A stretch of DNA of 64,000 nucleotides from Maliibacterium massiliense (lineage in GTDB: Bacteria; Bacillota; Clostridia; Christensenellales; Maliibacteriaceae). The notes below the pieces were generated by a model that was given only the letters and a program-made list of their open reading frames with translations, was not told the DNA's origin and ran no database searches. This document shows, piece after piece, positions 16,302 through 24,301 of this stretch (its first letter is position 1; every line of letters starts with the position of its first letter). The position numbers and the translations under genes were made by a program. The stretch is taken from NCBI RefSeq assembly GCF_900604345.1, contig NZ_LR026983.1:992001-1056000 (forward strand), read 5' to 3'.

Positions 16302-16331
16302 TTTTCAATATGTGTTTGCAACCAATATAAT
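16302..16331 (+). promoter_or_regulatory. Promoter of the chromate transporter pair
   Basis: TTTTCA (16302-16307), an 18-base spacer and TATAAT (16326-16331). It lies in the AT-rich region shared with the divergent LysR gene, where LysR boxes would be expected. Confidence 0.5.
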
Positions 16332-16369
16332 GGTAAAGGATCAAGTAGAAAGGCAAGGGAGTGCATACC

Positions 16370-16978
16370 ATGCAGCAGACAGATAACCCCCAGTTGGACC
16401 TGCCCAAGAAAAAGGATCTCAGATTTTACTGGAAGTTATTTCGGGCCACCTTCGCGCTGAGCGCCTTCACCGTGGGCGGCGGTTTTGTGATGATTCCGCT
16501 GATGCGCAAAAAGTTCGTGGACGAATTCCACTGGATCGAGGATAAGGAGATTCTGGATCTTGCGGCCATCGCCCAGTCCTCCCCCGGCGCCATCGCGGTC
16601 AACGCATCGATTCTCATCGGCTACCGCGTGGCGGGCGCGCTGGGCGCGCTGACCACCATACTGGGCACCATCCTGCCGCCGCTGTGCATCATCAGCGTGA
16701 TCTCCTACTTTTACCAGGCGTTCATCAGCAACGTATGGGTAGCGGCCCTGATGAAGGGCATGCGCTGCGGCGTGGCGGCGGTCATCGTGGATGTGGTGCT
16801 CAAGCTGGGCTTTGACGTAGTCAAAAAGAAGGACTGGGTATCCACGCTCATCATGCTGCTTGCCTTTGTGGCGACGTACTTTTTCAAGGTCAACGTCATG
16901 ATCATCATCCTGGTCTGCGGCATTGTCGGCTATATCAACTACGTCTACAGGCGCAGGCATCCCAAGGAGGTGGCGTAA
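16370..16978 (+). CDS. Chromate transporter family protein, first half-size subunit
   Basis: 202 residues, one CHR domain of about six membrane helices. The signature AFTVGGGFVMIPLM lies near residue 30 and AQSSPGAIAVNAS near 65, the conserved GG and PG motifs of the family. Long members have two such domains in one chain; here they are split into two adjacent genes that probably form a heterodimer. The family exports chromate or takes up sulfate, and in gut Clostridia the substrate is often unproven. ATG 16370 has AAGGGAG 8 bases upstream and is preferred to an in-frame GTG nine bases earlier. Confidence 0.88.
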   Translation: MQQTDNPQLDLPKKKDLRFYWKLFRATFALSAFTVGGGFVMIPLMRKKFVDEFHWIEDKEILDLAAIAQSSPGAIAVNASILIGYRVAGALGALTTILGTILPPLCIISVISYFYQAFISNVWVAALMKGMRCGVAAVIVDVVLKLGFDVVKKKDWVSTLIMLLAFVATYFFKVNVMIIILVCGIVGYINYVYRRRHPKEVA

Positions 16979-16980
16979 CC

Positions 16981-17556
16981 ATGCTTTTGCTGCAACTGTT
17001 CTGGAGCTTTTTCCAGATCGGCGTTTTTTCCATCGGCGGGGGCTATGCGGCCATGCCGCTCATCCAGAGCCAGGTGGTGCAGCTGCACGGCTGGCTGAGC
17101 GTCACCGAATTTGCGGATATCGTCACCATTGCCGAGATGACGCCCGGCCCCATCGCCATCAACTCCGCCACGTTCGTAGGCACCAAGGTGGCGGGCATCC
17201 CTGGCGCGCTGGTGGCTACCGCGGGCTGCATCGTGCCCTCCTGCATCATTGTGATGACCATCGCCTACTTTTATTTCAAGTACCAGAACGTCTCCGTGAT
17301 TCAGGGCGTGCTGGGCGGCCTTCGGCCCGCGGTGGTCTCGCTGATCGCCTCGGCGGGCCTGAGCATCCTGCTACTTGCGCTGTTCAACAACCCCGCCACC
17401 ACGCTTTTAACCCTCAATCTGCGCGATACCAACGTGCTGGGCGTGGTGCTCTTTGTCGCAAGCCTGGTGGTGCTGCGCAAATGCAAAAAAATCAACCCGC
17501 TGTTTGTCATGGCGGGCTCCGGCCTCATCGGCATGGTGCTGTTCAACGTGCTTTAG
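16981..17556 (+). CDS. Chromate transporter family protein, second half-size subunit
   Basis: 191 residues, a second CHR domain with FSIGGGYAAMPLI near residue 18 and AEMTPGPIAINSA near 50. It starts two bases after the stop of the first subunit with AAGGAGG in the end of that gene, so translation is coupled. The two subunits are paralogues with inverted topology expected. A strong terminator follows at 17584. Confidence 0.88.
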   Translation: MLLLQLFWSFFQIGVFSIGGGYAAMPLIQSQVVQLHGWLSVTEFADIVTIAEMTPGPIAINSATFVGTKVAGIPGALVATAGCIVPSCIIVMTIAYFYFKYQNVSVIQGVLGGLRPAVVSLIASAGLSILLLALFNNPATTLLTLNLRDTNVLGVVLFVASLVVLRKCKKINPLFVMAGSGLIGMVLFNVL

Positions 17557-17583
17557 CTGCTAAGAGGCGCCCATTGCGGATAT

Positions 17584-17616
17584 ACTACCGGTTGATGAAC
17601 AACCGGTAGTTTTTTT
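17584..17616 (+). terminator. Terminator of the chromate transporter operon
   Basis: Perfect 10-base stem ACTACCGGTT / AACCGGTAGT (17584-17593 with 17601-17610), 7-base loop, then TTTTTT. Confidence 0.9.
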
Positions 17617-17636
17617 CTGCTGCGAAGGAGGCCCTC

Positions 17637-19154
17637 ATGCGGAAATTCACCGCGCGCACCCTGTGCTTTGCGCTTGTTTCGGCGCTTGCGCTCGCGCTCT
17701 TGATCGTGTGCTATACCCGCGCCCTGCTTGCGGGGCTTGCCGCAGGCCAGGCGACGCTCTGGGCGCGCAGGACGCTCATTGCGCTTTACGCCGCGCTCTG
17801 CGCGTTTTTTGCGGCGCTGCTCTATGCGCTGTATCGCCGCGACAAGAGCCGCCGCCTGATGCGCGCGTTCGCCTTTGTGGACCCCCTCACCGGTGGGCGC
17901 AGCCAGCTGCGCTTTACACTGGACGCGCAGGCGCTGCTGCGGCGCAGGCGCGCGCGCTGGGCGCTGCTGGTGCTGGATATCGCGCGCTTTACATCCATCA
18001 ACGACCTCTACGGCTACGCCTATGGCGATGCGCTGCTGCGCGATATCGCAGACGCGCTACACCGCCAGATGGACGCCTCCGAGCCGTGGGCGCGCATCGC
18101 GCCCGGCCGGTTTCTGGCACTTGTGGCGGACAACGGCGTGCAAGCGCTGACGGCGCGCGCAAACCGCATCGCGCAGTCCATTGCGCACGCGCACGCCGAT
18201 TGCGCGCTCACGCTCACCGGCGGGCTGTATCGCATCGCGCCTGGAGATGACCTCACCGTCGCGCTGGATCGCGCCGCTACCGCCCAGCGCACACTGCAGG
18301 GGCAGCACCAAAGCGGCGTGGCGCTCTACGACGAGGCCATGCGCGCCCGGCAGCTCATTGACCGCGCGCTGGAGGCGGATATGGCGCAGAGTCTGGCGCA
18401 CGGAGACTTCACCGTGCTGCTGCAGCCCAAGTGCCGCCTGGAGGATGGCGCGCTCTGCGGCGCCGAGGCGCTGGTGCGCTGGCAACATCCCACGTACGGC
18501 CTGCTGATGCCCGACCTGTTCATACCGCTCTTTGAGCGCAACGGCTTCATTGTGCAGCTGGACGACTACGTCTTTGAGACAGTCTGCTGCACCCTCGCGT
18601 CGTGGCGCAAGGACGGCCTTGCGCCGCCGATCATCTCGGTCAACCTCTCGCGGGCGCACCTGGCGCGTCCTGACACGCCCGCGCGCCTGGCCCGCTGCGC
18701 CGCGAAGTACGGCGTGGCGTGCGCACACATGGAGCTGGAGCTGACCGAAACGCTGCTGCTGCAACACGGCGCGCCGCTGGCCAGCCTGATGCAGGCACTC
18801 AAGCACCAGGGCTTTGCGCTTGCCATGGACGACTTCGGCAGCGGTTACTGGAGCCTGGGCCAGCTTGCGCAGCTGCCCGTGGATACCATCAAGCTGGACA
18901 AAAGCTTTTTGGATACCTCCCTGGCCGAGGCGCGCGGCGCGCGCATCCTCTCGGCCGTCATTGCGCTTGCGCGTCAGTTGGGCATGGCGGTGCTGTGCGA
19001 GGGGGTGGAGACGCGCGCCCAGGCCGCGCTGCTTGCGCGCGCGGGCTGCGTTGAGGCGCAGGGCTATCTCTTTGATCCTCCGCTGCCCATGGAGACCTTT
19101 GCGGAGAAGTATTTGCATAAAAAAGCGGCGGCAGTGCCTCAGACGCACGTCTGA
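17637..19154 (+). CDS. Membrane EAL-domain protein (cyclic di-GMP phosphodiesterase) with degenerate GGDEF
   Basis: 505 residues. Two membrane helices (about 8-30 and 45-65) are followed by a GGDEF-fold domain (about 80-220) and an EAL domain (about 250-490). The GGDEF active-site loop reads IAPGRFLAL, so it cannot make cyclic di-GMP. The EAL domain keeps EALVRW, NLS, ELTET, DDFGSG, KLDKSF, CEGVET and QGYLFDPP, which hold the metal ligands and catalytic residues, so hydrolysis of cyclic di-GMP to pGpG is expected. AAGGAGG lies 5 bases before the ATG. The gene stands alone between two terminators. The dead GGDEF may serve as a GTP or dimerisation module. Confidence 0.88.
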   Translation: MRKFTARTLCFALVSALALALLIVCYTRALLAGLAAGQATLWARRTLIALYAALCAFFAALLYALYRRDKSRRLMRAFAFVDPLTGGRSQLRFTLDAQALLRRRRARWALLVLDIARFTSINDLYGYAYGDALLRDIADALHRQMDASEPWARIAPGRFLALVADNGVQALTARANRIAQSIAHAHADCALTLTGGLYRIAPGDDLTVALDRAATAQRTLQGQHQSGVALYDEAMRARQLIDRALEADMAQSLAHGDFTVLLQPKCRLEDGALCGAEALVRWQHPTYGLLMPDLFIPLFERNGFIVQLDDYVFETVCCTLASWRKDGLAPPIISVNLSRAHLARPDTPARLARCAAKYGVACAHMELELTETLLLQHGAPLASLMQALKHQGFALAMDDFGSGYWSLGQLAQLPVDTIKLDKSFLDTSLAEARGARILSAVIALARQLGMAVLCEGVETRAQAALLARAGCVEAQGYLFDPPLPMETFAEKYLHKKAAAVPQTHV

Positions 19155-19170
19155 CGCGCTGCCGCCGCTT
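19123..19170 (+). terminator. Terminator overlapping the end of the EAL gene
   Basis: AAGCGGCGGCAG (19123-19134) pairs with CTGCCGCCGCTT (19159-19170), and the inner CAGACG/CGTCTG extends the stem. The left arm encodes the last residues of the EAL protein. A weak T run (CTTTTG) follows. Confidence 0.75.
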
Positions 19171-19207
19171 TGGCCGCTTTTGTTCTTATGCGCTGTATGC
19201 TTTTCGC

Positions 19208-19951
19208 CTAGTCCCCGTCCGGGATCGTCACATCCACCAGCTTCTCCAGCTGCGCGGCGTCCATATTACGCTGGAAGGTGTCGCTTACGCGCACCTCCAT
19301 ATCGGTTGCGCCTGGTTCGTTGTAGCTGAACCTGACGCTGTCAAGCGGCACGTTCAGCTGCGCCATGCCTGATAGCAGCTGCGCACAGTCCTGCGCAAAA
19401 GCCTCCTTTTGGGTGTACGGCCCCATCAGCGCCACTTCCACAGATACATGGTCCGCCTGCTCCAGCGCGCTGTAGGGCATATCCTGCTGCAGCGCCCGCC
19501 CGGCGGTGTGCACGCGCACCTGGATTGCCTTGACGCGCGCATCGCCCTGCAGTTTGTCAAAATACGCCTGCTCCAGCTCTTGGCGCAGCCGGTGCTCCAC
19601 CCGCGTGCGCTGCGGCGTGGTGCCGAAGTATGACCATGCCTGCGATACCGCGCCGACGCTGCAGGTGACAACCACCAATAACAGGCAGATCAGACCGCTG
19701 GCCACGTCGTACTTGATGGTGTCACGCCGAAAGAGCAGCGCGCTTACCAGCACCTCCACACCCAGCAGGATCAGCAGCACGGGCGCGTACCTGGCCACGG
19801 CAGTAAAGTCAAAATGGGGAATCAGCAGCGCGCACAGTGCGAGCACGCCCACCGCAATCAGGCTCACGCCCAGCGTCAGGGTACCTACCCGCCGCGTGCG
19901 CTTGGTCCCTTCCTGCGGGGCCGGCTGCATCGGCGTCTGCTGCTCATGCAT
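19208..19951 (-). CDS. Membrane protein, last gene of the ECF sigma operon
   Basis: 247 residues. Three or four membrane helices between residues 25 and 115 (VGTLTLGVSLIAVGVLALCA and following) are followed by an extracytoplasmic soluble domain of about 130 residues without a recognised fold. ATG 19951 has GAGGAGG 8 bases upstream and overlaps the end of the upstream gene by 8 bases, so it is translated together with it. The N-terminal half resembles liaI/DUF5668-type small membrane modules; this is a loose resemblance. Its place in a sigma/anti-sigma operon suggests a role in envelope stress sensing or response. Confidence 0.6.
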   Translation of the reverse strand: MHEQQTPMQPAPQEGTKRTRRVGTLTLGVSLIAVGVLALCALLIPHFDFTAVARYAPVLLILLGVEVLVSALLFRRDTIKYDVASGLICLLLVVVTCSVGAVSQAWSYFGTTPQRTRVEHRLRQELEQAYFDKLQGDARVKAIQVRVHTAGRALQQDMPYSALEQADHVSVEVALMGPYTQKEAFAQDCAQLLSGMAQLNVPLDSVRFSYNEPGATDMEVRVSDTFQRNMDAAQLEKLVDVTIPDGD

Positions 19952-20495
19952 CGTGCTTTTCCTCCTCTCCCAGCGCAATCAAATCGTCCTTGGGCTGCTG
20001 CACTTTTTTGCCCCGCACCAGGTGCACGCCAAAGACGATGATCGCAATGGCGATAACCAAGCTGGGCAGCGCGGAAAGCGCGTCATAGAGCCAGGGCATG
20101 GTGTGGTAGAGCACAAACAGGTCTCCCCACAGCATCATGCGCAGCAAGCTGTATACGCCAAGCACAATCAGCGCCACGCCCAGCAGCACGTGGCGCCTGC
20201 GCCAGAATGTCTGCCAGCCGCCGCTGCCATGGGTCAGGTTCTGCCAAAACGCGCGGTCCATGTCCTCGCGCTGCACGCTGGGCAGATGCCGGATGTTCAT
20301 CACGTCGAAGAACGCGTAAAACCACACCACCGGCAGCAGCAGCTGCAGAAAATCCAGCCGCAAAAAGGCGCCCACGCCCCACAGGGCGAAGAACAGGCTC
20401 ATGATGCAGACGCCCTTTTTCATCATGTTGAGGTACATATGCCCGGCGCCGGGCAGTAACGAAAAGAGAAATGTGAGAAAACCACTCTTACGCAT
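19944..20495 (-). CDS. TM2-like multi-pass membrane protein of the ECF sigma operon
   Basis: 183 residues with about five membrane segments. The start FLTFLFSLLPGAGHMYL recalls the TM2 domain, in which a membrane hairpin with a PGxGxxY motif is repeated. ATG 20495 has GAAGGGAAG 8 bases upstream and begins 2 bases after the anti-sigma stop. The in-frame codons before it belong to the shadow of the anti-sigma gene. Function unknown; co-expression with the anti-sigma factor suggests an envelope role. Confidence 0.6.
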   Translation of the reverse strand: MRKSGFLTFLFSLLPGAGHMYLNMMKKGVCIMSLFFALWGVGAFLRLDFLQLLLPVVWFYAFFDVMNIRHLPSVQREDMDRAFWQNLTHGSGGWQTFWRRRHVLLGVALIVLGVYSLLRMMLWGDLFVLYHTMPWLYDALSALPSLVIAIAIIVFGVHLVRGKKVQQPKDDLIALGEEEKHDA

Positions 20496-20497
20496 AT

Positions 20498-20962
20498 TTA
20501 TTGCTTCCCTTCTTTGGATTGAAACAGCCACTGAAGCGCCCCCGAGAGGCCGCCTGAGATGCTGTTGGCACCCTGGGTGATTGCCGCTGCGGCCTGGTTT
20601 GCGCCTTGGATAAGCGCCTGGCCCTGCTTGGGATTGCGCTGCATGTCAAACGCGCCGGTAAACCAGAACGTCAGCGCCAGCGCGGCGGCCACCGCTACGG
20701 TTGCCAGGCGGCGAAACATCTGCCTGCGCGCGTCGCGCCGAATGTGCGCCATCACCACGGGCGCCACGCTCTGTGCGGGCGGCATGAGTTCATCCTGCAA
20801 CACGCGCTCGGTGTAGCGGATCATGCACGCGTCGCAAAAATCCATGTGCTCGGCCATTTCAAGGCGTGCAAGCTCATCCGCTCCGCCTGCAATCAGCGCG
20901 TCAAACGCTGCCTCTGTCAAATGACCGTCCTGATCAAAATAGGATGCCATCTCTTTGCTCAT
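20498..20962 (-). CDS. Membrane-anchored zinc-finger anti-sigma factor
   Basis: 154 residues. The cytoplasmic part holds HMDFCDAC (HxxxCxxC) near residue 39, the zinc-binding anti-sigma (ZAS) motif. One membrane helix (TVAVAAALALTFWFTGAF) lies near 88-105, and a short Gln/Ala/Gly-rich extracellular tail follows. It would hold the ECF sigma factor encoded by the upstream gene at the membrane and release it on signal. Its ATG overlaps the sigma gene's TGA as ATGA, so the two proteins are made in matched amounts. Confidence 0.85.
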   Translation of the reverse strand: MSKEMASYFDQDGHLTEAAFDALIAGGADELARLEMAEHMDFCDACMIRYTERVLQDELMPPAQSVAPVVMAHIRRDARRQMFRRLATVAVAAALALTFWFTGAFDMQRNPKQGQALIQGANQAAAAITQGANSISGGLSGALQWLFQSKEGKQ

Positions 20963-21465
20963 GCCTCCTTTCGCAGCCGCGCCTGCAGCTGCAGCTTGGC
21001 GCGGTAGATCTGTGTCTGCACGGTCTTTTTGGGCCGGCGCAGCGCCTCGGCGATTTCGTCCACGTTTTTGCCTTGGATAAAGTATAAGACCGATACCTTT
21101 AAATAGGGTTCCTTGAGGGCGTAGATCTCTTGGTGAATCGCGCGCTCCTGTTCCGAGGCGATGTAGATATCGTCCGGCGAGCCCTCGCGCGATACGATGC
21201 TGTCCGCCTGCGCGTCGTCCGCCGAGAGCTGTACCCTGCGGTTATACGCGCTTTTGAGGTAGTCCTTGGCCTTGTTGGTGGCGATGCGCGCCAGCCAGGG
21301 TTTGAGGCTCTCGCGCTTGCAGGTGTCGATGTGGGTGTAGGCCGAGAGAAATGTCTCTTGGGCCAGGTTCTGCGCCTCGCCGTAGTCGCGCACCATCTGG
21401 TAACATATGGTGAACACCAGCTTTTCATATTGCCGGACCAGTGTGCGGAATTCTTCATTTGTCAT
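20959..21465 (-). CDS. ECF-type RNA polymerase sigma factor
   Basis: 168 residues. Region 2 (YEKLVFTICYQMVRDYGEAQNL with AQETFLSAY) and region 4 (YFIQGKNVDEIAEALRRPKKTVQTQIYRAK) are both clear, and there is no region 1 or 3. This is the extracytoplasmic-function class. It is followed by its anti-sigma factor and two membrane proteins with overlapping ends, a typical autoregulated unit. ATG 21465 has GAGG four bases upstream; GTG 21468 is an alternative. A candidate promoter of its own class lies at 21510-21536. Confidence 0.9.
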   Translation of the reverse strand: MTNEEFRTLVRQYEKLVFTICYQMVRDYGEAQNLAQETFLSAYTHIDTCKRESLKPWLARIATNKAKDYLKSAYNRRVQLSADDAQADSIVSREGSPDDIYIASEQERAIHQEIYALKEPYLKVSVLYFIQGKNVDEIAEALRRPKKTVQTQIYRAKLQLQARLRKEA

Positions 21466-21509
21466 CACGCCTCAGCACTCACCACCCTTTTCGACACCCT
21501 CGCTTATAC

Positions 21510-21536
21510 TACGAATGATACCCGCTTTTCACTTCA
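21510..21536 (-). promoter_or_regulatory. Candidate ECF-class promoter of the sigma operon
   Basis: On the minus strand TGAAGT (21531-21536), a 17-base spacer and CGTA (21510-21513). This resembles the TGAAAC-N16-CGTA pattern of SigW-like factors and would give autoregulation. The -35 matches at four of six positions. Confidence 0.45.
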
Positions 21537-21583
21537 CGATCGAGCTTTTTGTGCACAGCGGTTATATTTTCCTGTAGCGGTGT

Positions 21584-21612
21584 TTGCGCAAATCCCGCGC
21601 ATGCCGTATAGT
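21584..21612 (+). promoter_or_regulatory. Promoter of gpsA
   Basis: TTGCGC (21584-21589), a 17-base spacer and TATAGT (21607-21612), about 65 bases before the TTG start. Confidence 0.55.
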
Positions 21613-21676
21613 AGAGAGCGGACAATCGCACGCAATGCCCCCTGCATTGGGTGTGGGTAATAAGGAGGGGTCTTTT

Positions 21677-22642
21677 TTGCGCATATCTGTACTGGGATGC
21701 GGCCGCTGGGGCAGCTTCATCGCCTGGTATCTTGATACGCTCTCGCACGACGTCACGCTCTACGGCCGGCCGTCCTCGCCGCACATCGCGCAGTTTGCGC
21801 GCACGCGCACAAACGGCCTGGTCACCCTTGCGCCGCACACGCGTCTCACCACGGACCTTAACTGCGCGGTGGATAGCGCCGAGGTGCTCATCATCTCCAT
21901 CAGCGCGCAGCACCTGCGCGCGCTGATGGGGCAGCTTGCCTCCCTACCCCTTTCGGGCAAAAGCATCGTGCTGTGCATGAAGGGGCTGGAGGAGCGCACC
22001 GGCGCGCGCCTGACCCAGATCGCGCGGGCGTACCTTCCCAAAGACGTGGCGCTGGCCATCTGGGTGGGCCCCGGGCATGTGCAGGACTTCACCCAGGGCA
22101 TCCCCAATTGCATGGTGATCGATTCAGACGACGATACCGCCAAAGCCCGCCTGGTGGAGGCCTTCAGCGGCAGCCTGATCCGCTTTTATTATGGCAGCGA
22201 CCTTGTGGGCAACGAGATTGGCGCCGCCTCCAAGAACGTGATCGGCATCGCGGCAGGCATGCTCGACGGCCTGGGGAAATCCGCGCTCAAGGGCGCGCTG
22301 ATGTCGCGCGGCACGCGCGAGATCGCCCGCCTGATCAGCACCATGGGGGGCGACGAGCGCACCGCCTACGGCCTGAGCCACCTGGGCGACTATGAGGCCA
22401 CGGTCTTTTCCCGCTACAGCCACAACCGTATGTACGGGGAGAGATTTGTGCAGGGTGCGCCCTACCGGGAACTTGCCGAGGGGGTCTCCACGGTCAAAGC
22501 CATGATGGTGCTGGGCGAAAAATTCGCCATCGAGCTACCCATCTGCCGTGCGGTGTACCAGGTTATCCACCAGGGGCAGCCGCCCGAGGACGTGCTTTCA
22601 GACCTCTTTGTGCGCAGCATCAAGCACGAGTTCTGGTCGTAA
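21677..22642 (+). CDS. gpsA: NAD(P)-dependent glycerol-3-phosphate dehydrogenase
   Basis: 321 residues, slightly shorter than the usual 330. It makes sn-glycerol 3-phosphate from dihydroxyacetone phosphate for phospholipid synthesis. The nucleotide-binding loop VLGCGRWGS replaces the common GAGxWG form near residue 4. The catalytic lysine lies in GAASKNVIGIAAG near residue 185, and RGTREIARL and LSHLGDYEAT belong to the C-terminal substrate domain. The start is TTG 21677: GGAGG lies 10 bases upstream, and starting there gives the family N-terminus directly. The longer frame upstream crosses the promoter and is not supported. It is followed by a terminator. Confidence 0.88.
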   Translation: MRISVLGCGRWGSFIAWYLDTLSHDVTLYGRPSSPHIAQFARTRTNGLVTLAPHTRLTTDLNCAVDSAEVLIISISAQHLRALMGQLASLPLSGKSIVLCMKGLEERTGARLTQIARAYLPKDVALAIWVGPGHVQDFTQGIPNCMVIDSDDDTAKARLVEAFSGSLIRFYYGSDLVGNEIGAASKNVIGIAAGMLDGLGKSALKGALMSRGTREIARLISTMGGDERTAYGLSHLGDYEATVFSRYSHNRMYGERFVQGAPYRELAEGVSTVKAMMVLGEKFAIELPICRAVYQVIHQGQPPEDVLSDLFVRSIKHEFWS

Positions 22643-22646
22643 GGAT

Positions 22647-22682
22647 AAAAAAGCGCCGAGCCCAATGGGCGCGACGCTTTTT
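22647..22682. terminator. Terminator after gpsA, usable in both directions
   Basis: A nearly perfect inverted repeat (AAAAGCG..GCCCA with TGGGC..CGCTTTT) just after the gpsA stop has an A run on one side and a T run on the other. Confidence 0.75.
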
Positions 22683-22728
22683 CTATCCTGCGTTATGCGC
22701 TGACGCGCGTGCGTAGCGTTCGTTATTC

Positions 22729-23295
22729 CTATTTATCCATGCGGGCGCGGCGCTGGCTGTAGGCGGGCAGCTGCGCGGCAGCGCGCAGCACCACGGCGCC
22801 CACCGCAAAGAGGATGAGGCTCTCAAACGGCCAGAGGATGGCGTTTTTGATCACGCGTGCGGGCAGCAGCACCATCATGGCCTTGCCCTGGGTGATGGAG
22901 AGCCAGAGCGTATTGAGGCCAATGTTTGTGACAAGGTCGATCAGGCCGCGCGTGACGAGCGCGCGCCCGAGACTGAGGCGTTTTTGGTAGAGCAGCAGGC
23001 CATAGATCAGCCCGGCTACGATGGCCGTCACGGTAAAGCCGGGGAAGTACGCCCCCCCGCGCGGATAGAGCAGGTAGGAGAGGATGTCCGTCAGGCCGCC
23101 GGCGCACATGGCCATCACCGGGCCGTAGAGCGCGCCGATCATGGCGCTGGTCAAAAAGCCCACGCCCACGCGCAGCTCCAGCGTCAGCTGGATGCTGAAG
23201 CGGTCTAGCACAAAGTTAAGCGCCATCAAGAGCGCTGTGACGGCCAGGGCACGGATGTTGCGGCAGTTGCGCGCCGAGGAACGAAAGATTTCCAT
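22729..23295 (-). CDS. folT: Folate ECF transporter S component
   Basis: 188 residues with about six membrane helices. The N-terminal ALAVTALLMALNFVLDRFSIQ and the YPRGGAYFPGFT loop are typical of the FolT branch of energy-coupling-factor S components, which bind the vitamin and pair with a shared EcfA-EcfA'-EcfT module encoded elsewhere. The specificity call is backed by the tetrahydrofolate riboswitch in its leader (23381-23482). ATG 23295 is preceded by AAAGAGGTG about 8 bases upstream. The gene is monocistronic. Confidence 0.85.
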   Translation of the reverse strand: MEIFRSSARNCRNIRALAVTALLMALNFVLDRFSIQLTLELRVGVGFLTSAMIGALYGPVMAMCAGGLTDILSYLLYPRGGAYFPGFTVTAIVAGLIYGLLLYQKRLSLGRALVTRGLIDLVTNIGLNTLWLSITQGKAMMVLLPARVIKNAILWPFESLILFAVGAVVLRAAAQLPAYSQRRARMDK

Positions 23296-23380
23296 AAAAA
23301 ATACACCTCTTTTTCAATGACTGTTGCTACATTGAAGAGGTGCACGCGGCTGGTCCTGCGCTTTTAGGGCCTCTTTTCAT

Positions 23381-23482
23381 GCAGCAGCGGGATGCGATGC
23401 CTGTACCGCAAGCGGTAGTGCTTTTCGTTCAGCGGCAACTCCCCGTCCGACTGACACTTTACGCACAGACATCTACTCTGCC
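23381..23482 (-). ncRNA. Tetrahydrofolate (THF-I) riboswitch upstream of folT
   Basis: The minus strand opens with GCAGAGTAGATG, continues with a segment close to GCGTTAAGTGT of the consensus (GCGTAAAGTGT here), and ends with GCATCGCATCCCGCTGC. These are the three conserved blocks of the folate-sensing riboswitch known from Clostridia, in the right order and spacing of about 100 bases. It lies 85 bases upstream of the start of folT. A hairpin near the end of the leader (GAAGAGG.. region 23330-23345) may be part of the switch that hides or frees the ribosome binding site. Confidence 0.85.
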
Positions 23483-23611
23483 TATAAAAAGGTTACGCAC
23501 CTATTTAAGCACATTTTTTGCCCCTGTGCAATGGGCGGACACAATTTGTTCATGCCGCCGTCACATAGGGATTGTATCATTCTGTATAATCGGTAAGAAA
23601 AGGGGGCGTTT

Positions 23612-24301
23612 GTGGATATGTACCGCATCCTCGTGGCGGACGACGAGGCGCGCATCCGCCAGATCATCAAAAAGTACGCGGAGTTTGAAGGACATCATGT
23701 TACCGAGGCGCAGGACGGCATGCAGGCGGTGGCGCTGTGCCGCGCGCAGACGTTTGACATTATTGTGCTGGACATCATGATGCCGGAGCTGGACGGGTTT
23801 TCCGCCTGCAGGATGATCCGCCAGCACTGCCAGACGCCGGTGATCATGCTTTCGGCGCGCGGCGAGGAATACGACAAAATCCACGGCTTTGAGCTGGGCG
23901 TCGACGATTACGTGGTCAAGCCCTTCTCGCCCAAGGAGCTGATGATGCGCATTGAGGCTATCATCAAGCGCAGCGCGGGCGCGGGGGCGCCCCGCAAACA
24001 GATCGTGCGCTTTGAAGGGGTGCGGGTGGATTTTACCGGACGGCTGGTGTACGTCGACGAACAAAAGATCGACATGTCGCCCAAGGAGTACGACCTGTTC
24101 TTCTATCTTGTGAAGAACAGGGGCATTGCGCTGACGCGGGAAAAGCTGATCACCGACGTGTGGGGGTACGACTTCTTCGGCGATTATCGCACGCTTGACA
24201 CGCACATCAAGCTGCTGCGCAAGAGCCTGGGGCCGTACAGCAAGTACGTGGCGACGCTGCGGGGGGTAGGGTACCGGTTTGAAGCGGAAGAACAGAGATA
24301 G
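23612..24301 (+). CDS. Response regulator, OmpR family
   Basis: 229 residues. The receiver domain shows VADDEA near residue 8, the phosphoacceptor Asp in LDIMMPELDG near 53, and the switch Lys in VVKPFSPKEL near 104. A winged-helix DNA-binding domain follows (YRTLDTHIKLLRKSL near 195). It pairs with the histidine kinase whose gene overlaps its end by 23 bases. GTG 23612 has GGGGG six bases upstream; ATG 23618 is an alternative. Confidence 0.92.
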   Translation: MDMYRILVADDEARIRQIIKKYAEFEGHHVTEAQDGMQAVALCRAQTFDIIVLDIMMPELDGFSACRMIRQHCQTPVIMLSARGEEYDKIHGFELGVDDYVVKPFSPKELMMRIEAIIKRSAGAGAPRKQIVRFEGVRVDFTGRLVYVDEQKIDMSPKEYDLFFYLVKNRGIALTREKLITDVWGYDFFGDYRTLDTHIKLLRKSLGPYSKYVATLRGVGYRFEAEEQR

